A DNA stretch of 63,616 nt from a virus: IMG/VR virus record IMGVR_UViG_3300011114_000226, positions 1-63,616 of that record; one strand, given 5' to 3'. Positions within the stretch are counted from its first letter, which is position 1; the number at the start of each line of letters is the position of its first letter. This document shows, piece after piece, positions 47,054 through 55,824 of the stretch. Below the pieces are notes generated by a model, which saw nothing but the letters and a program-made list of their open reading frames with translations, was not told the DNA's origin and did no database searches. The position numbers were made by a program, and so were the translations under genes.

Positions 47054-47752
47054 ATGAATCAAGAAAATATCCAAGTAGATCAAGGACATAACTCACCTTC
47101 CGATGTGGTTATTATTCCGTACATAGAAGAAAACGTTCCTTTACCCCGAAATTCCCACGAAGCACTACCTAGTATGACTAATGAGAAGGAAGTTATGGTC
47201 AGAGCGACAACAATTAAGGAACTTAGTGACTTAACTGGCGAAGAAATTGCGCCAGATGCAAAACATAGGCTGGACGCAGAAGAAATTGCGCGGGATATGG
47301 TCACAAATCCACAGAAAAAGCAAGAATTTATAAATTACGCAAATGAAACGATGGCATACTTAGGTGGCATGGTGGGAACCTATAACCATATGATCGTGAA
47401 TGACCTAGCAGAGTTAAAGTTATACGTGGTTAATAAGTTGGTCGAGATAGTACAAGATGAAGAGAGTAATCGCAAAGAACAAATCACAGCACTTCGTTCT
47501 ATCGGAGAAGTAGACGGCGTTGATGCATTCAAGAAAAAGACAGAAGTCCTACATAAGGTTGAGAGTATTGATGAAGTTGAGAAAGAACTGATTAAACTGT
47601 TGAATGAATTTAAATCTCAAGGGCTCATAAAAGCAGATCCTCAAACGATAGACGCAGAACTAGTTGAAGAGCCTGTTATAGAAGAGGTAAAAGAAAAATC
47701 ATTTGACGAGATTGTACAAGAAGCGGTAGATGGAAGTACAACAGGAGACTAA
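47054..47752 (+). CDS. Terminase small subunit
   Basis: The protein has 232 residues, a DNA-recognition partner of the packaging motor. It is acidic at both ends and helical in the middle: TTIKELSDLTGEEIAPDAKH, then YANETMAYLGGMVGTYNHMI, then ESNRKEQITALRSIGEVDGV as the coiled-coil multimerisation part. It has no ATPase motif. Its stop overlaps the start of the large subunit by 23 bases, the standard order in terminase operons. It is the first gene of the rightward late half. Confidence 0.75.
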   Translation: MNQENIQVDQGHNSPSDVVIIPYIEENVPLPRNSHEALPSMTNEKEVMVRATTIKELSDLTGEEIAPDAKHRLDAEEIARDMVTNPQKKQEFINYANETMAYLGGMVGTYNHMIVNDLAELKLYVVNKLVEIVQDEESNRKEQITALRSIGEVDGVDAFKKKTEVLHKVESIDEVEKELIKLLNEFKSQGLIKADPQTIDAELVEEPVIEEVKEKSFDEIVQEAVDGSTTGD

Positions 47753-49286
47753 GGGTGAGAAGTTAACTCCCGCGATGGTGGCAGAGTTAATGAAAGCGGT
47801 TCCGACCATGTCGCCGGAGCTGAAGCGTAGTACACTAGAGAAGATAAGAGTATTTAAAAAGAACTGGGTACAAGATCACGGCAAGGATAACTTTTTAGAT
47901 TTCATTGCACACGTCTACCCAGGCTACATGGTAGGAGCACATCATAGAAAACTGGCACAGATATTTGAAGACATTGCTGCGGGAAAAAAGAAACGCGTTA
48001 TTGTTAACATCGCTCCGCGACATGGGAAGTCAGAGCTTATTTCTTACTTGGCACCGGCATGGTTTTTGGGTAAGTATCCACACAAGAAAGTTATTATGGC
48101 ATCTCATACTGCTGACTTGGCAGTTAACTTTGGTCGCCGTGTCCGTAACCTTGTGGGTAGTGACGCTTACAAGGATATCTTCCCACAGGTAGAACTACAG
48201 GCTGACTCAAAGTCTGCGTCACGATGGGGAACAAACTTTAATGGGGAATATTTTGCTATTGGTGTTGGTGGTGCCCTCGCTGGTCGTGGGGCTGATTTGT
48301 TTATCATTGATGATCCACATTCCGAGCAGGACGCCAAGTTGGGACGATCGGATGTTTTTCTGCCTGCTTGGGAGTGGTTTCAGTCTGGTCCATTACAACG
48401 TCTTATGCCTGGCGGTGCGATTATTGTAGTGATGACGCGGTGGTCTAAGCTAGACTTGACAGGTCAGATTGTGAACCAGATGGTTAAGAATGACGAAGTA
48501 GATAACTGGGAAGTGGTAGAGTTTCCGGCAATCATAGAAGACAAACATGGTGAGATGAAACCGTTGTGGTCAGAGTTCTGGAGTTTAGAAGAGTTATTAA
48601 GTAAGAAGGCAGCGTTAGATGTACGGTACTGGAATTCTCAGTACATGCAAAACCCAGTGTCAGAAGAGGGTGCCTTAATTAAAAGAGAGTGGTGGAAGAT
48701 ATGGGAGAAGGATGATCCGCCTCAATGTGAATTTACCATTATGTCTCTAGATGCCGCACAGGAAGCCAATACAAGAGCTGACTTTAACGCATTAACTATT
48801 TGGGGTGTATTTTTTAACGAAGAAACCAATAACTATAATATAATACTATTAAATAGTATTAAGCAACGACTAGAGTTCCCTGAGCTTAAAGAGCTTTGTA
48901 TACAAGAGTATAAAGAGTGGGAACCCGATGCATTCTTAGTGGAAAAGAAATCTAACGGTGCGGCGCTCTATCAAGAGTTTAGACGCATGGGCATTCCTGT
49001 CGGTGAGTTCACACCGGGTAAAGGGCAAGATAAAATAAGTCGAGTGAATGCAGTGTCAGACTTGTTTAGAAGTGGTATAGTGTGGGCTCCCGATAGACGA
49101 TGGGCTCATGAAGTAATTGAAGAGTGTAATGATTTTCCTAGTGGTGCGAATGATGACTTGGTTGATAGCACAACACTAGCATTGATGCGGTTTAGACAAG
49201 GTGGCTTTATACGTCTACCAAGTGATGAACCAGAAGATATACCAGGATTTAGAAGCAGTTCTCAAAAGAAATTATACGCGTTATAA
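47730..49286 (+). CDS. terL: Terminase large subunit
   Basis: The protein has 518 residues. ATPase: Walker A APRHGKS (95-101), Walker B LFIIDD (190-195), coupling motif VVMTRW (233-238). Nuclease: D341 and D351 in MSLDAAQEANTRADFN, FLVEKKSNGAA with E404, and a terminal GANDDLVDSTTLAL. The RNase H-like nuclease and ATPase order is that of a headful-type TerL. An upstream start is possible only to 47730; an internal ATG at 47775 would still keep all motifs. It cuts concatemers and drives DNA into the procapsid. Confidence 0.95.
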   Translation: MEVQQETKGEKLTPAMVAELMKAVPTMSPELKRSTLEKIRVFKKNWVQDHGKDNFLDFIAHVYPGYMVGAHHRKLAQIFEDIAAGKKKRVIVNIAPRHGKSELISYLAPAWFLGKYPHKKVIMASHTADLAVNFGRRVRNLVGSDAYKDIFPQVELQADSKSASRWGTNFNGEYFAIGVGGALAGRGADLFIIDDPHSEQDAKLGRSDVFLPAWEWFQSGPLQRLMPGGAIIVVMTRWSKLDLTGQIVNQMVKNDEVDNWEVVEFPAIIEDKHGEMKPLWSEFWSLEELLSKKAALDVRYWNSQYMQNPVSEEGALIKREWWKIWEKDDPPQCEFTIMSLDAAQEANTRADFNALTIWGVFFNEETNNYNIILLNSIKQRLEFPELKELCIQEYKEWEPDAFLVEKKSNGAALYQEFRRMGIPVGEFTPGKGQDKISRVNAVSDLFRSGIVWAPDRRWAHEVIEECNDFPSGANDDLVDSTTLALMRFRQGGFIRLPSDEPEDIPGFRSSSQKKLYAL

Positions 49287-49297
49287 GGAAATGAATT

Positions 49298-51829
49298 ATG
49301 GCAATTAATATGGATAAAAGTTTATCACAAGCTCCTCAAGGTATAGAAGAGTTAGCAGCAGGCGCACCCGACTTAAGTATTGAGATTGAAAATCCTGACA
49401 GTGTAACTCTGGATGACGGTAGTATGGAAATTACAATCGTTCCTGGTAAAGAAGTAGGCGACGATGAATTCAATGCTAACTTAGCAGAAGAACTTGATGA
49501 AGGCACGTTAACAGAATTATCTGGAGATTTAATTGGCGAGTATGATTCTGATATCTCATCTAGAAAAGATTGGTTAACTACTTATGTAGATGGTTTAGAA
49601 TTACTTGGATTAAAAGTAGAAGAACGAACAGAACCATGGGCAGGTGCGTGTAACGTTTATCATCCACTGATGACAGAAGCACTTGTGAAATTCCAAGCAG
49701 AAACCATGATGGAAACATTTCCAGCGGCAGGTCCAGTCAAAACACAAATCGTAGGTAAACAAACAAAAGAAAAAGAAGACGCAGCTGAACGTGTTAAAGA
49801 TGACATGAACTATCAGTTGACTGACATGATGCCTGAGTACAGACCTGAACATGAACGTATGTTATGGGGACTAGGTTTAGCAGGTAATGCGTTTAAAAAA
49901 GTATACTACGATCCATCGTTCGAAAGACAAGTAGCTATGTATGTTCCTGCAGAGGACATGGTGGTTCCATACGGTGCATCTAATTTAGAAACAGCAGAAC
50001 GTGTCACACACGTCATGCGTAAGACAAAGAACGAATTAAGAAAATTACAAGTAGCAGGATTTTATCGTGATGTAGATTTAGGTGAACCGTTCTTAGATAT
50101 TGATGAAGCTGAGAAAAAGATTGCTGAGAAATTAGGTTTCAATCCTACAGAAGATGACCGCTACAAAATACTTGAGATGCATGTCTTAAGAGATATTCCA
50201 GAGCTTAGCGATAGTGAAGATGGCATAGCCCTTCCGTATGTTATTACAATTGAAAAGGGAACAGGCACAATACTCTCTATTCGCCGTAACTGGAACCCAA
50301 CTGATAACAGAAAATTAAAACGTCAACACTTTGTTCATTATGGATACATACCGGGCTTTGGTTTTTATTGTTTTGGTTTAATTCATTTGATAGGTGCTTT
50401 CGCCAAATCAGGTACTATGATCTTACGTCAACTTGTTGACGCGGGTACCCTATCAAACTTACCAGGCGGTATGAAGTCAAGAGGACTTCGTATCAAAGGA
50501 GATGATACTCCGATTGCACCAGGCGAATGGCGTGACGTTGATGTACCAAGCGGTGCTATCCGTGACAACATTTTACCGTTACCATATAAAGAGCCTTCAC
50601 AAGTACTTAATCAATTGATGAATCAAATCATCGAAGAAGGACGCCGCTTCGCTTCAGCAGCAGATATGAAAGTATCTGATATGAGTGCAAACTCTCCAGT
50701 AGGTACAACTCTAGCTATATTAGAAAGAACATTAAAAGTGATGTCAGCTGTACAAGCTCGTATTCACTATGCAATGAAACAAGAGTTTAAATTATTAGCT
50801 GGCATTATTCGCGATTACACACCACCAGAATATAACTACGAACCAGAAATTGGTGATAGACGTGCTAAACAATCTGATTATGATTGCTGTGAAGTTATTC
50901 CTGTATCAGATCCAAACGCGGCAACAATGTCTCAAAAGGTTGTGCAATATCAAGCTGTTATGCAAATGGCACAAGCTAATCCACAAATCTATGATCAAGT
51001 AGAATTGAATCGTCAGATGTTAGAAGTACTAGGTGTTAAGAATATTGGAAAACTTATTCCTAATGCAGACGACAAGAAACCTAAAGATCCCGTATCTGAA
51101 AATATGGATATTATTAATGGTAAACCTACTAAAGCATTTATCTATCAAGATCATCAAGCTCACTTAGCAGTTCATATGGCAGCTATGCAAGATCCTAAGT
51201 TAATGCAAATGATGAGTCAAAACCCAATGGCTCAACAAATGCAAGCCGCGGCATTAGCACATATTAACGAACATATTGCGTTTGAATATAGAAAACAAAT
51301 TGAAGAACAATTAGGTGCAGAGCTACCAAAACCGGGCGAAAACTTACCGGAAGATGTTGAACTAGAATTATCTAGATTAACTGCAGCAGCAGCACAAAAA
51401 CTTCTAGCTAAAGATCAAGCAGAAATGCAACAACAACAAGCGCAACAACAACAGCAAGATCCTTTAGTTCAAATGCAACAACAAGAGTTACAACTTAAAG
51501 CTCAAGACTTACAAATTAAAGCTCAAAAAACTCAAGCAGATATTCAACTTGATCAAGCTAAACTTGAACTTGAAAAAGAAAAACTTGCTTCTCATGAAAG
51601 ACTTGAAGGTATTAAAGTTGGATCTAAAACAACGCTAGATAAGAATAGACTTGAAGGAGAACAACTAATACAAGGTGCCCGTTTAGGTATGGACGCAGAG
51701 TTTAAAAAACAAGAACATAGCCATAGAGAAAAAGAAACAGCTATTAATGCGGTCGATCGCTTAATGGAACATAAACATAAAGTAGATGATAGAAATCTAA
51801 CAAAGGAACAAACACAACCTAAGGAGTAA
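49298..51829 (+). CDS. Portal protein
   Basis: The protein has 843 residues. It forms the dodecameric ring at the capsid vertex. Characteristic segments: WLTTYVDGLELLGLKVEERT, EPWAGACNVYHPLMTEALVK, then EFKLLAGIIRDYTPPEYNYE. The C-terminal ~200 residues are Gln-rich and coiled coil (QAEMQQQQAQQQQQDPLVQM, then long KAQ/LEKEK heptads), longer than in T7-like portals and perhaps the barrel that projects into the head in P22-like phages. Located between terminase and scaffold genes, as expected. Confidence 0.9.
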   Translation: MAINMDKSLSQAPQGIEELAAGAPDLSIEIENPDSVTLDDGSMEITIVPGKEVGDDEFNANLAEELDEGTLTELSGDLIGEYDSDISSRKDWLTTYVDGLELLGLKVEERTEPWAGACNVYHPLMTEALVKFQAETMMETFPAAGPVKTQIVGKQTKEKEDAAERVKDDMNYQLTDMMPEYRPEHERMLWGLGLAGNAFKKVYYDPSFERQVAMYVPAEDMVVPYGASNLETAERVTHVMRKTKNELRKLQVAGFYRDVDLGEPFLDIDEAEKKIAEKLGFNPTEDDRYKILEMHVLRDIPELSDSEDGIALPYVITIEKGTGTILSIRRNWNPTDNRKLKRQHFVHYGYIPGFGFYCFGLIHLIGAFAKSGTMILRQLVDAGTLSNLPGGMKSRGLRIKGDDTPIAPGEWRDVDVPSGAIRDNILPLPYKEPSQVLNQLMNQIIEEGRRFASAADMKVSDMSANSPVGTTLAILERTLKVMSAVQARIHYAMKQEFKLLAGIIRDYTPPEYNYEPEIGDRRAKQSDYDCCEVIPVSDPNAATMSQKVVQYQAVMQMAQANPQIYDQVELNRQMLEVLGVKNIGKLIPNADDKKPKDPVSENMDIINGKPTKAFIYQDHQAHLAVHMAAMQDPKLMQMMSQNPMAQQMQAAALAHINEHIAFEYRKQIEEQLGAELPKPGENLPEDVELELSRLTAAAAQKLLAKDQAEMQQQQAQQQQQDPLVQMQQQELQLKAQDLQIKAQKTQADIQLDQAKLELEKEKLASHERLEGIKVGSKTTLDKNRLEGEQLIQGARLGMDAEFKKQEHSHREKETAINAVDRLMEHKHKVDDRNLTKEQTQPKE

Positions 51830-51832
51830 CAC

Positions 51833-52027
51833 ATGGACCAAACGCTAGAGCTATTATTGTCTCGAATAGATGATCAGCGCAAAACAGTTTTAAATAATTT
51901 AGGAGACGGAGCGGCAAAAGATTTTGCTTCGTACCAAAATATGACCGGATATATTCGAGGTTTATCCGTAGCAGAAAGTTTGATTAAAGACCTCGCACAA
52001 AGAATGGAGACGTTTGAAGATGAGTGA
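51833..52027 (+). CDS. Small head-region protein
   Basis: The protein has 64 residues. LLLSRIDDQRKTVLNNLGDG, then ASYQNMTGYIRGLSVAESLI. All helical, a pattern common to small genes between portal and scaffold in related phages ('YQ...G...GL..A...I'). Function unknown. GGAG lies upstream of the ATG. Confidence 0.6.
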   Translation: MDQTLELLLSRIDDQRKTVLNNLGDGAAKDFASYQNMTGYIRGLSVAESLIKDLAQRMETFEDE

Positions 52028-52466
52028 ACAAATCCTTACGATGAATAAGAACTTGGTTGATGCTAATGGCAGACCAATTATTATTCCAACAGTAAATGAA
52101 GTAGATGCAGAAGATATACCAATTGAAGAAAGAGGTTTACAACTTCCAGACCCAAAAGGCTATAGAATTTTGTGTGCAATTCCAGAAGCAGAAGAAACCT
52201 ATAAAGGCGGTATTGTTAAAGCAGCCGGTGCTAAATCTATAGAAGAACATTCGACTGTAGTTTTATTTGTAGTAAAAGTAGGCGACTTAGCTTATAAAGA
52301 TGAAGTCAGATTTCCTACAGGTCCATGGTGTAAAGAAGGTGATTTTGTTTTAACGCGTGCATACGCGGGTACTAGATTTAAAATTCACGGAAGAGAATTC
52401 CGCATTATTAACGACGATACAGTTGAGGGGGTTGTTGAAGATCCTCGCGGCTACACTCGCGCATAA
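52020..52466 (+). CDS. GroES-like co-chaperonin homologue
   Basis: The protein has 148 residues from the ATG at 52020. After an N-terminal extension (MSEQILTMNKNLVDANGRPI), the GroES-type beta-barrel begins at GYRILCAIPEAEETYKGGIV, has a mobile-loop-like stretch (KAAGAKSIEEHSTVVLFVVK) and ends TRFKIHGREFRIINDDTVEG, matching the 'G....I.G.E...I...D.LA.VE' end of Cpn10. Phage GroES analogues assist capsid protein folding by host GroEL, as T4 gp31 does. Its place just before the scaffold and capsid genes fits. It overlaps the preceding gene by eight bases. Confidence 0.75.
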   Translation: MSEQILTMNKNLVDANGRPIIIPTVNEVDAEDIPIEERGLQLPDPKGYRILCAIPEAEETYKGGIVKAAGAKSIEEHSTVVLFVVKVGDLAYKDEVRFPTGPWCKEGDFVLTRAYAGTRFKIHGREFRIINDDTVEGVVEDPRGYTRA

Positions 52467-52476
52467 GGAGTAATAT

Positions 52477-53499
52477 ATGGCTGACGTAAAAGATGGAGAT
52501 ATTGTTTTTGAATATCCAGATGATGACGAAATACCAGGTAATAAGTTTCCTGATGAAAAAGAAGTTTCTATTAAAACTGAAAAAAATGAAGTTAAGATAG
52601 AAACAAAAGCAGACGATATTGATCTTGAAATCGAAGACGATACCCCAGCGGCTGATAAAGGTAAAGAACCTTTACCTAAAGATAAAGTAGAAGAATTAGA
52701 AAATGACACTTTAGAAGATTATTCTGACCGTGTTAAACAAAGAATGGCGCAGCTTAAAAAAGTTTGGCATGACGAAAGACGTGCTAAAGAATCAGCTGAC
52801 CGAGAACGCCAAGAAGCAATTAAATTTGCTCAACAAATTGCTGAAGAAAATAGGAAACTTAAAACTACTTTAAGTAGTGGTGAAGAGACTTATCTACATA
52901 CATTAAAAGGTGCGTTAGAACAGCAATTACATTCAGCTAAACGAGACTATCGTGAAGCCTATGATTTAGGTGATTCTGAAAAGATTATTGAAGCGCAACA
53001 AAAAATGAATGATGCGCAATTTAGACTGTCAGAAGCGCAAAGATATACCCCTCAATATAAAAACACTTTACAAGAGGATGAAAAAGAGGTATATATACAG
53101 GAAAACAGACCTCAAGCACCAAAACCAGACAATAAAGCACTTGCTTGGCAAGATAAAAATGATTGGTTTGGTAAAGACGAAGAAATGACAAGTCTTGCTT
53201 TAGGTGTACATGAAAAATTAGTTAGAAATGGTATAGATCCCACATCTGACGAATATTACCGTCGTATAGATAGTACGATGCAGAAACGATTCCCAGAATA
53301 CTATGGGGATGCAACGCTAGACGAGGACCAACCCGCCCAGCGCACAAAACCTTCGAATGTAGTTGCTCCGGCAACGCGTAGCACCGCGCCAAAAAAAGTG
53401 CGTCTGACGAAGACACAAGTAGCGTTAGCCAAGAAATTTGGTCTAACACCGGAACAATATGCAAGAGAAACTTTAAAATTGGAGAATGCAAATGGATAA
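52477..53499 (+). CDS. Scaffolding protein
   Basis: The protein has 340 residues. The N-terminal ~90 are very acidic (VFEYPDDDEIPGNKFPDEKE), followed by a long coiled coil (RVKQRMAQLKKVWHDERRAK, ESADRERQEAIKFAQQIAEE). The C-terminus has a Pro-rich linker and a basic helical patch (KKVRLTKTQVALAKKFGLTP), the capsid-binding end expected of scaffolds. It lies directly upstream of the capsid genes. Assigned from composition and gene order. Confidence 0.8.
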   Translation: MADVKDGDIVFEYPDDDEIPGNKFPDEKEVSIKTEKNEVKIETKADDIDLEIEDDTPAADKGKEPLPKDKVEELENDTLEDYSDRVKQRMAQLKKVWHDERRAKESADRERQEAIKFAQQIAEENRKLKTTLSSGEETYLHTLKGALEQQLHSAKRDYREAYDLGDSEKIIEAQQKMNDAQFRLSEAQRYTPQYKNTLQEDEKEVYIQENRPQAPKPDNKALAWQDKNDWFGKDEEMTSLALGVHEKLVRNGIDPTSDEYYRRIDSTMQKRFPEYYGDATLDEDQPAQRTKPSNVVAPATRSTAPKKVRLTKTQVALAKKFGLTPEQYARETLKLENANG

Positions 53500-53944
53500 T
53501 ACAAACAGACAAGATCGTGAATTACAAACAAGAGAAGAATTTCAAAGACCTGATAGCTGGAAACCTGCATCATTATTGCCTGAATTTAAAAAGGTACCTG
53601 GTTGGGCTTATCGATGGATTAGAACAAGTCTTCTTAACGACGCTGATAATCTAAATGTTTCTTCAAAAATGCGTGAAGGATGGGAACCCGTTAAATTAGC
53701 GGACCACCCTGAAATGAGAATAATGGTTGACCAAAATTCCCGTTTTAAAGACGGCGTTGAAATTGGTGGACTATTATTATGCAAGATCCCAGAAGAGTTT
53801 GTTGCACAACGTAAGGCTTATTATGAGACAAAATCAAAACAACAAGCCGATGCAGTTGACAACAGCTTTATGAAACAGAATGATCCTCGTATGCCTCTCT
53901 TCGCAGAGTCAAAAGCAACGACTTCATTCGGTAAAGGTAAATAA
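53492..53944 (+). CDS. Head-region structural protein
   Basis: The protein has 150 residues from the second ATG (53492), which is seven bases after GGAG; the first ATG is too close. RPDSWKPASLLPEFKKVPGW, then AYRWIRTSLLNDADNLNVSS, then PRMPLFAESKATTSFGKGK. The protein family recurs between scaffold and capsid genes in aquatic podoviruses; function unknown. It overlaps the scaffold gene by eight bases. Confidence 0.65.
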   Translation: MDNTNRQDRELQTREEFQRPDSWKPASLLPEFKKVPGWAYRWIRTSLLNDADNLNVSSKMREGWEPVKLADHPEMRIMVDQNSRFKDGVEIGGLLLCKIPEEFVAQRKAYYETKSKQQADAVDNSFMKQNDPRMPLFAESKATTSFGKGK

Positions 53945-53967
53945 TATAAACATTTAAGGAGATTAAA

Positions 53968-54591
53968 ATGGCATATCCAACCATTAACAGTCCTTATGGT
54001 TTTGAACCAATTAATCGTTATGACGGTATTGCGTACGCTGGGGCAACTTTACAGATCCCAATTGCGTCAAGTTACAATACTGCAATTTATAACGGTTCTT
54101 CAGTCAAAATCGTAGCGGGCGGCACAATTGAATTATCAGCAGCTACAACTTCCGGCACTATTATCGGTGTTGCAACTGGCTTTCAATACACTAATTCATC
54201 TGGTCAAACAGTTCAAGCTCAATACTACCCAGGTACTAGCGTTACTAATGCTATTGCTTATGTAGTTGTTGATGCATCAGCTGAATTTAAAGTAGCATTA
54301 ACAGTTTCAGGCGCTCCTACAGTAGTAGTTGGTGCTAATGCAACTATTGTTGGTACAAACTTAGCTGAAATTCAAAACGGTACTGGCTCAGCAACAACAG
54401 GTAATTCACAAGCATCATGTGTTATTCCTAGTACTGGTGCGGGCTCAGCAACAACATTACCATGGAGAGTAGTTGCAGTAGTTCCAGACACAGCTTATTT
54501 GTCAGGCTCTACAGTACTTTATCCAGAAGTACTTGTTAAAATTAACAACCCACAGTTGACTGCCCTTACCGGCGTTAATTACACAGCTTAA
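53968..54591 (+). CDS. Head decoration / capsid-associated protein
   Basis: The protein has 207 residues, low in charge and beta-rich: YPTINSPYGFEPINRYDGIA, then GGTIELSAATTSGTIIGVAT, and VKINNPQLTALTGVNYTA at the end. The opening 'SPYGF.P....DG' is common in phage capsid-accessory proteins encoded just upstream of the major capsid gene. AAGGAG precedes the ATG. Decoration role is inferred from position and composition. Confidence 0.65.
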   Translation: MAYPTINSPYGFEPINRYDGIAYAGATLQIPIASSYNTAIYNGSSVKIVAGGTIELSAATTSGTIIGVATGFQYTNSSGQTVQAQYYPGTSVTNAIAYVVVDASAEFKVALTVSGAPTVVVGANATIVGTNLAEIQNGTGSATTGNSQASCVIPSTGAGSATTLPWRVVAVVPDTAYLSGSTVLYPEVLVKINNPQLTALTGVNYTA

Positions 54592-54607
54592 TTAAGGAGA
54601 AAAGAAC

Positions 54608-55522
54608 ATGGCTATTTCACGTGCACAGCTCCTAAAAGAGCTATTACCAGGACTTAACGCGCTATTCGGTTTAGAGTACAAGCGTTATGGCGAAGAACAT
54701 AAAGAAGTTTATGAAACAGAGACTTCAGAGCGTTCATTCGAAGAAGAAACAAAACTTTCAGGTTTCTCAGCAGCACCAGTCAAAAACGAAGGCACAGCAA
54801 TCGCTTATGACAATGCTCAAGAAGCTTGGACAGCTCGATACAATCATCAAACTATCGCTCTTGGCTTCAGCTTAACTGAAGAAGCTGTAGAAGATAACTT
54901 GTATGACACATTATCAGCTCGTTACACAAAGGCTTTAGCTCGCGCTATGGCTTACACAAAACAAGTTAAGGCTGCTGCAGTTCTTAATAATGGCTTCAAC
55001 ACTTCTGGTTCTTACAACGGTGGTGATGGTGTTTCATTATTTAACACAGCTCATCCTCTTGTTTCAGGTGGCACTAACAGCAACACTCAAGCAACTCCAA
55101 CAGACTTGAACGAAACAGCACTAGAAAACGCTGTTATTCAAATCGCTGCATGGACTGATGAGCGTGGTCTTTTAATCGCTGCTCAACCACGTAAGTTAAT
55201 TGTTCCACCAGGTAATCAATTCGTTGCAACTCGCTTGCTCGAAACTGAACTTCGTGTTTCAACAGCTGACAATGATATCAATGCTATTAAGAATAATGGT
55301 TCAATTCCAGAAGGTTACGCAATTAACCACTTCTTAACAGACAGCGATTCATACTTCTTAACAACTGATGTACCTAACGGCATGAAACACTTTGTGCGTA
55401 CTCCGTTATCTACTTCTATGGATGGTGACTTCGATACAGGTAACGTTCGTTACAAGGCTCGTGAGCGTTATTCATTCGGTTGGTCTGATCCTCTCGGTAT
55501 GTGGGGTTCACCAGGTGCTTAA
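54608..55522 (+). CDS. Major capsid protein
   Basis: The protein has 304 residues. It begins SRAQLLKELLPGLNALFGLE; QAKAAAVLNNGFNTSG-like and GDGVSLFNTAHPLVSGGTNS occur in the middle, and RYSFGWSDPLGMWGSPGA closes it. The SLF...HPL and LLIAAQPRKLIVPPGNQFVA strands are typical of the HK97-fold, Mu-gpT-like class of capsid proteins. Strong AAGGAG ribosome site, and the gene ends at a strong terminator, consistent with high expression of this unit. Confidence 0.9.
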   Translation: MAISRAQLLKELLPGLNALFGLEYKRYGEEHKEVYETETSERSFEEETKLSGFSAAPVKNEGTAIAYDNAQEAWTARYNHQTIALGFSLTEEAVEDNLYDTLSARYTKALARAMAYTKQVKAAAVLNNGFNTSGSYNGGDGVSLFNTAHPLVSGGTNSNTQATPTDLNETALENAVIQIAAWTDERGLLIAAQPRKLIVPPGNQFVATRLLETELRVSTADNDINAIKNNGSIPEGYAINHFLTDSDSYFLTTDVPNGMKHFVRTPLSTSMDGDFDTGNVRYKARERYSFGWSDPLGMWGSPGA

Positions 55523-55545
55523 TTAGCAACTGGCTACGTACTACT

Positions 55546-55577
55546 AAGGGACCTGCTTAAAACACAGGTCCTTTTTT
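55546..55577 (+). terminator. Rho-independent terminator after the capsid gene
   Basis: GGACCTG (55549-55555) pairs with CAGGTCC (55565-55571), with a nine-base loop and up to three extra pairs below it; six T residues follow. It isolates the structural operon from the pqqA cassette. Confidence 0.9.
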
Positions 55578-55623
55578 CATGGTTTTCTCTATAGCACTAT
55601 TAATCGTGCGGGTCATAATACGG

Positions 55624-55644
55624 TTATACACACGGTGTGTATAA
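55624..55644. promoter_or_regulatory. 10-bp perfect dyad upstream of pqqA (operator or mRNA hairpin)
   Basis: TTATACACAC and GTGTGTATAA are perfect inverted arms around a single G. The right arm overlaps TATAAA (55640-55645), and a CATAAT box lies five bases upstream (55614-55619). The dyad begins 39 bases before the pqqA start codon. Its length and symmetry are typical of a dimeric regulator site. If transcribed, the same sequence would give a stable 5' hairpin. Confidence 0.65.
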
Positions 55645-55662
55645 AATTTTAGGAGAACTACT

Positions 55663-55734
55663 ATGTGGACTAAACCAGCAGCTACAGAAATGAGATTTGG
55701 CTTTGAAGTAACTATGTACGTAATGAACAAGTAA
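55663..55734 (+). CDS. pqqA: PqqA, coenzyme PQQ precursor peptide
   Basis: The peptide has 23 residues, beginning MWTKPAATEMRFGFEV and continuing TMYVMNK. It matches the PqqA family along its length: MW-x-KP start, short spacer, G-F-E-V-T-M-Y core, basic C-terminus. The two residues linked in PQQ are present: Glu15 and Tyr19, at the same spacing and numbering as in the 23-residue bacterial peptides. In the cell PqqD presents it, PqqE (radical SAM) joins Glu to Tyr, and proteases, PqqB and PqqC complete the cofactor. None of those genes is in this window, so the host must supply them. AGGAG lies seven bases upstream. It stands alone between two terminators. Confidence 0.93.
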   Translation: MWTKPAATEMRFGFEVTMYVMNK

Positions 55735-55774
55735 TGGTTATCGTAACAGACTGCTATTAATTTAGTACTGAATT

Positions 55775-55803
55775 AGGGGGCTTAATGCCCCCTTTTTCTT
55801 TTT
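55775..55803 (+). terminator. Rho-independent terminator after pqqA
   Basis: GGGGGC (55776-55781), loop TTAAT, GCCCCC (55787-55792), then TTTTTCTTTTT. Strong stem and U tract, 41 bases after the pqqA stop. Confidence 0.9.
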
Positions 55804-55812
55804 ATAACGTGC

Positions 55813-55818
55813 TATAAT
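55813..55818 (+). promoter_or_regulatory. Possible promoter -10 for the decoration gene
   Basis: TATAAT preceded by TGC and followed by AC, ten bases after the pqqA terminator. No good -35 is present 17 bases upstream (CCCTTT, in the terminator). A promoter is needed here because of the terminator, so an extended -10 or activator-dependent promoter is plausible. Confidence 0.45.
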
Positions 55819-55824
55819 ACTTGC

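Noticed and set aside
47730-47775. Alternative TerL start at the internal ATG 47775
   Set aside because: The upstream ATG with overlap to the small subunit is the usual arrangement and the added residues fit a helical N-terminus; kept 47730, though the later start cannot be excluded.
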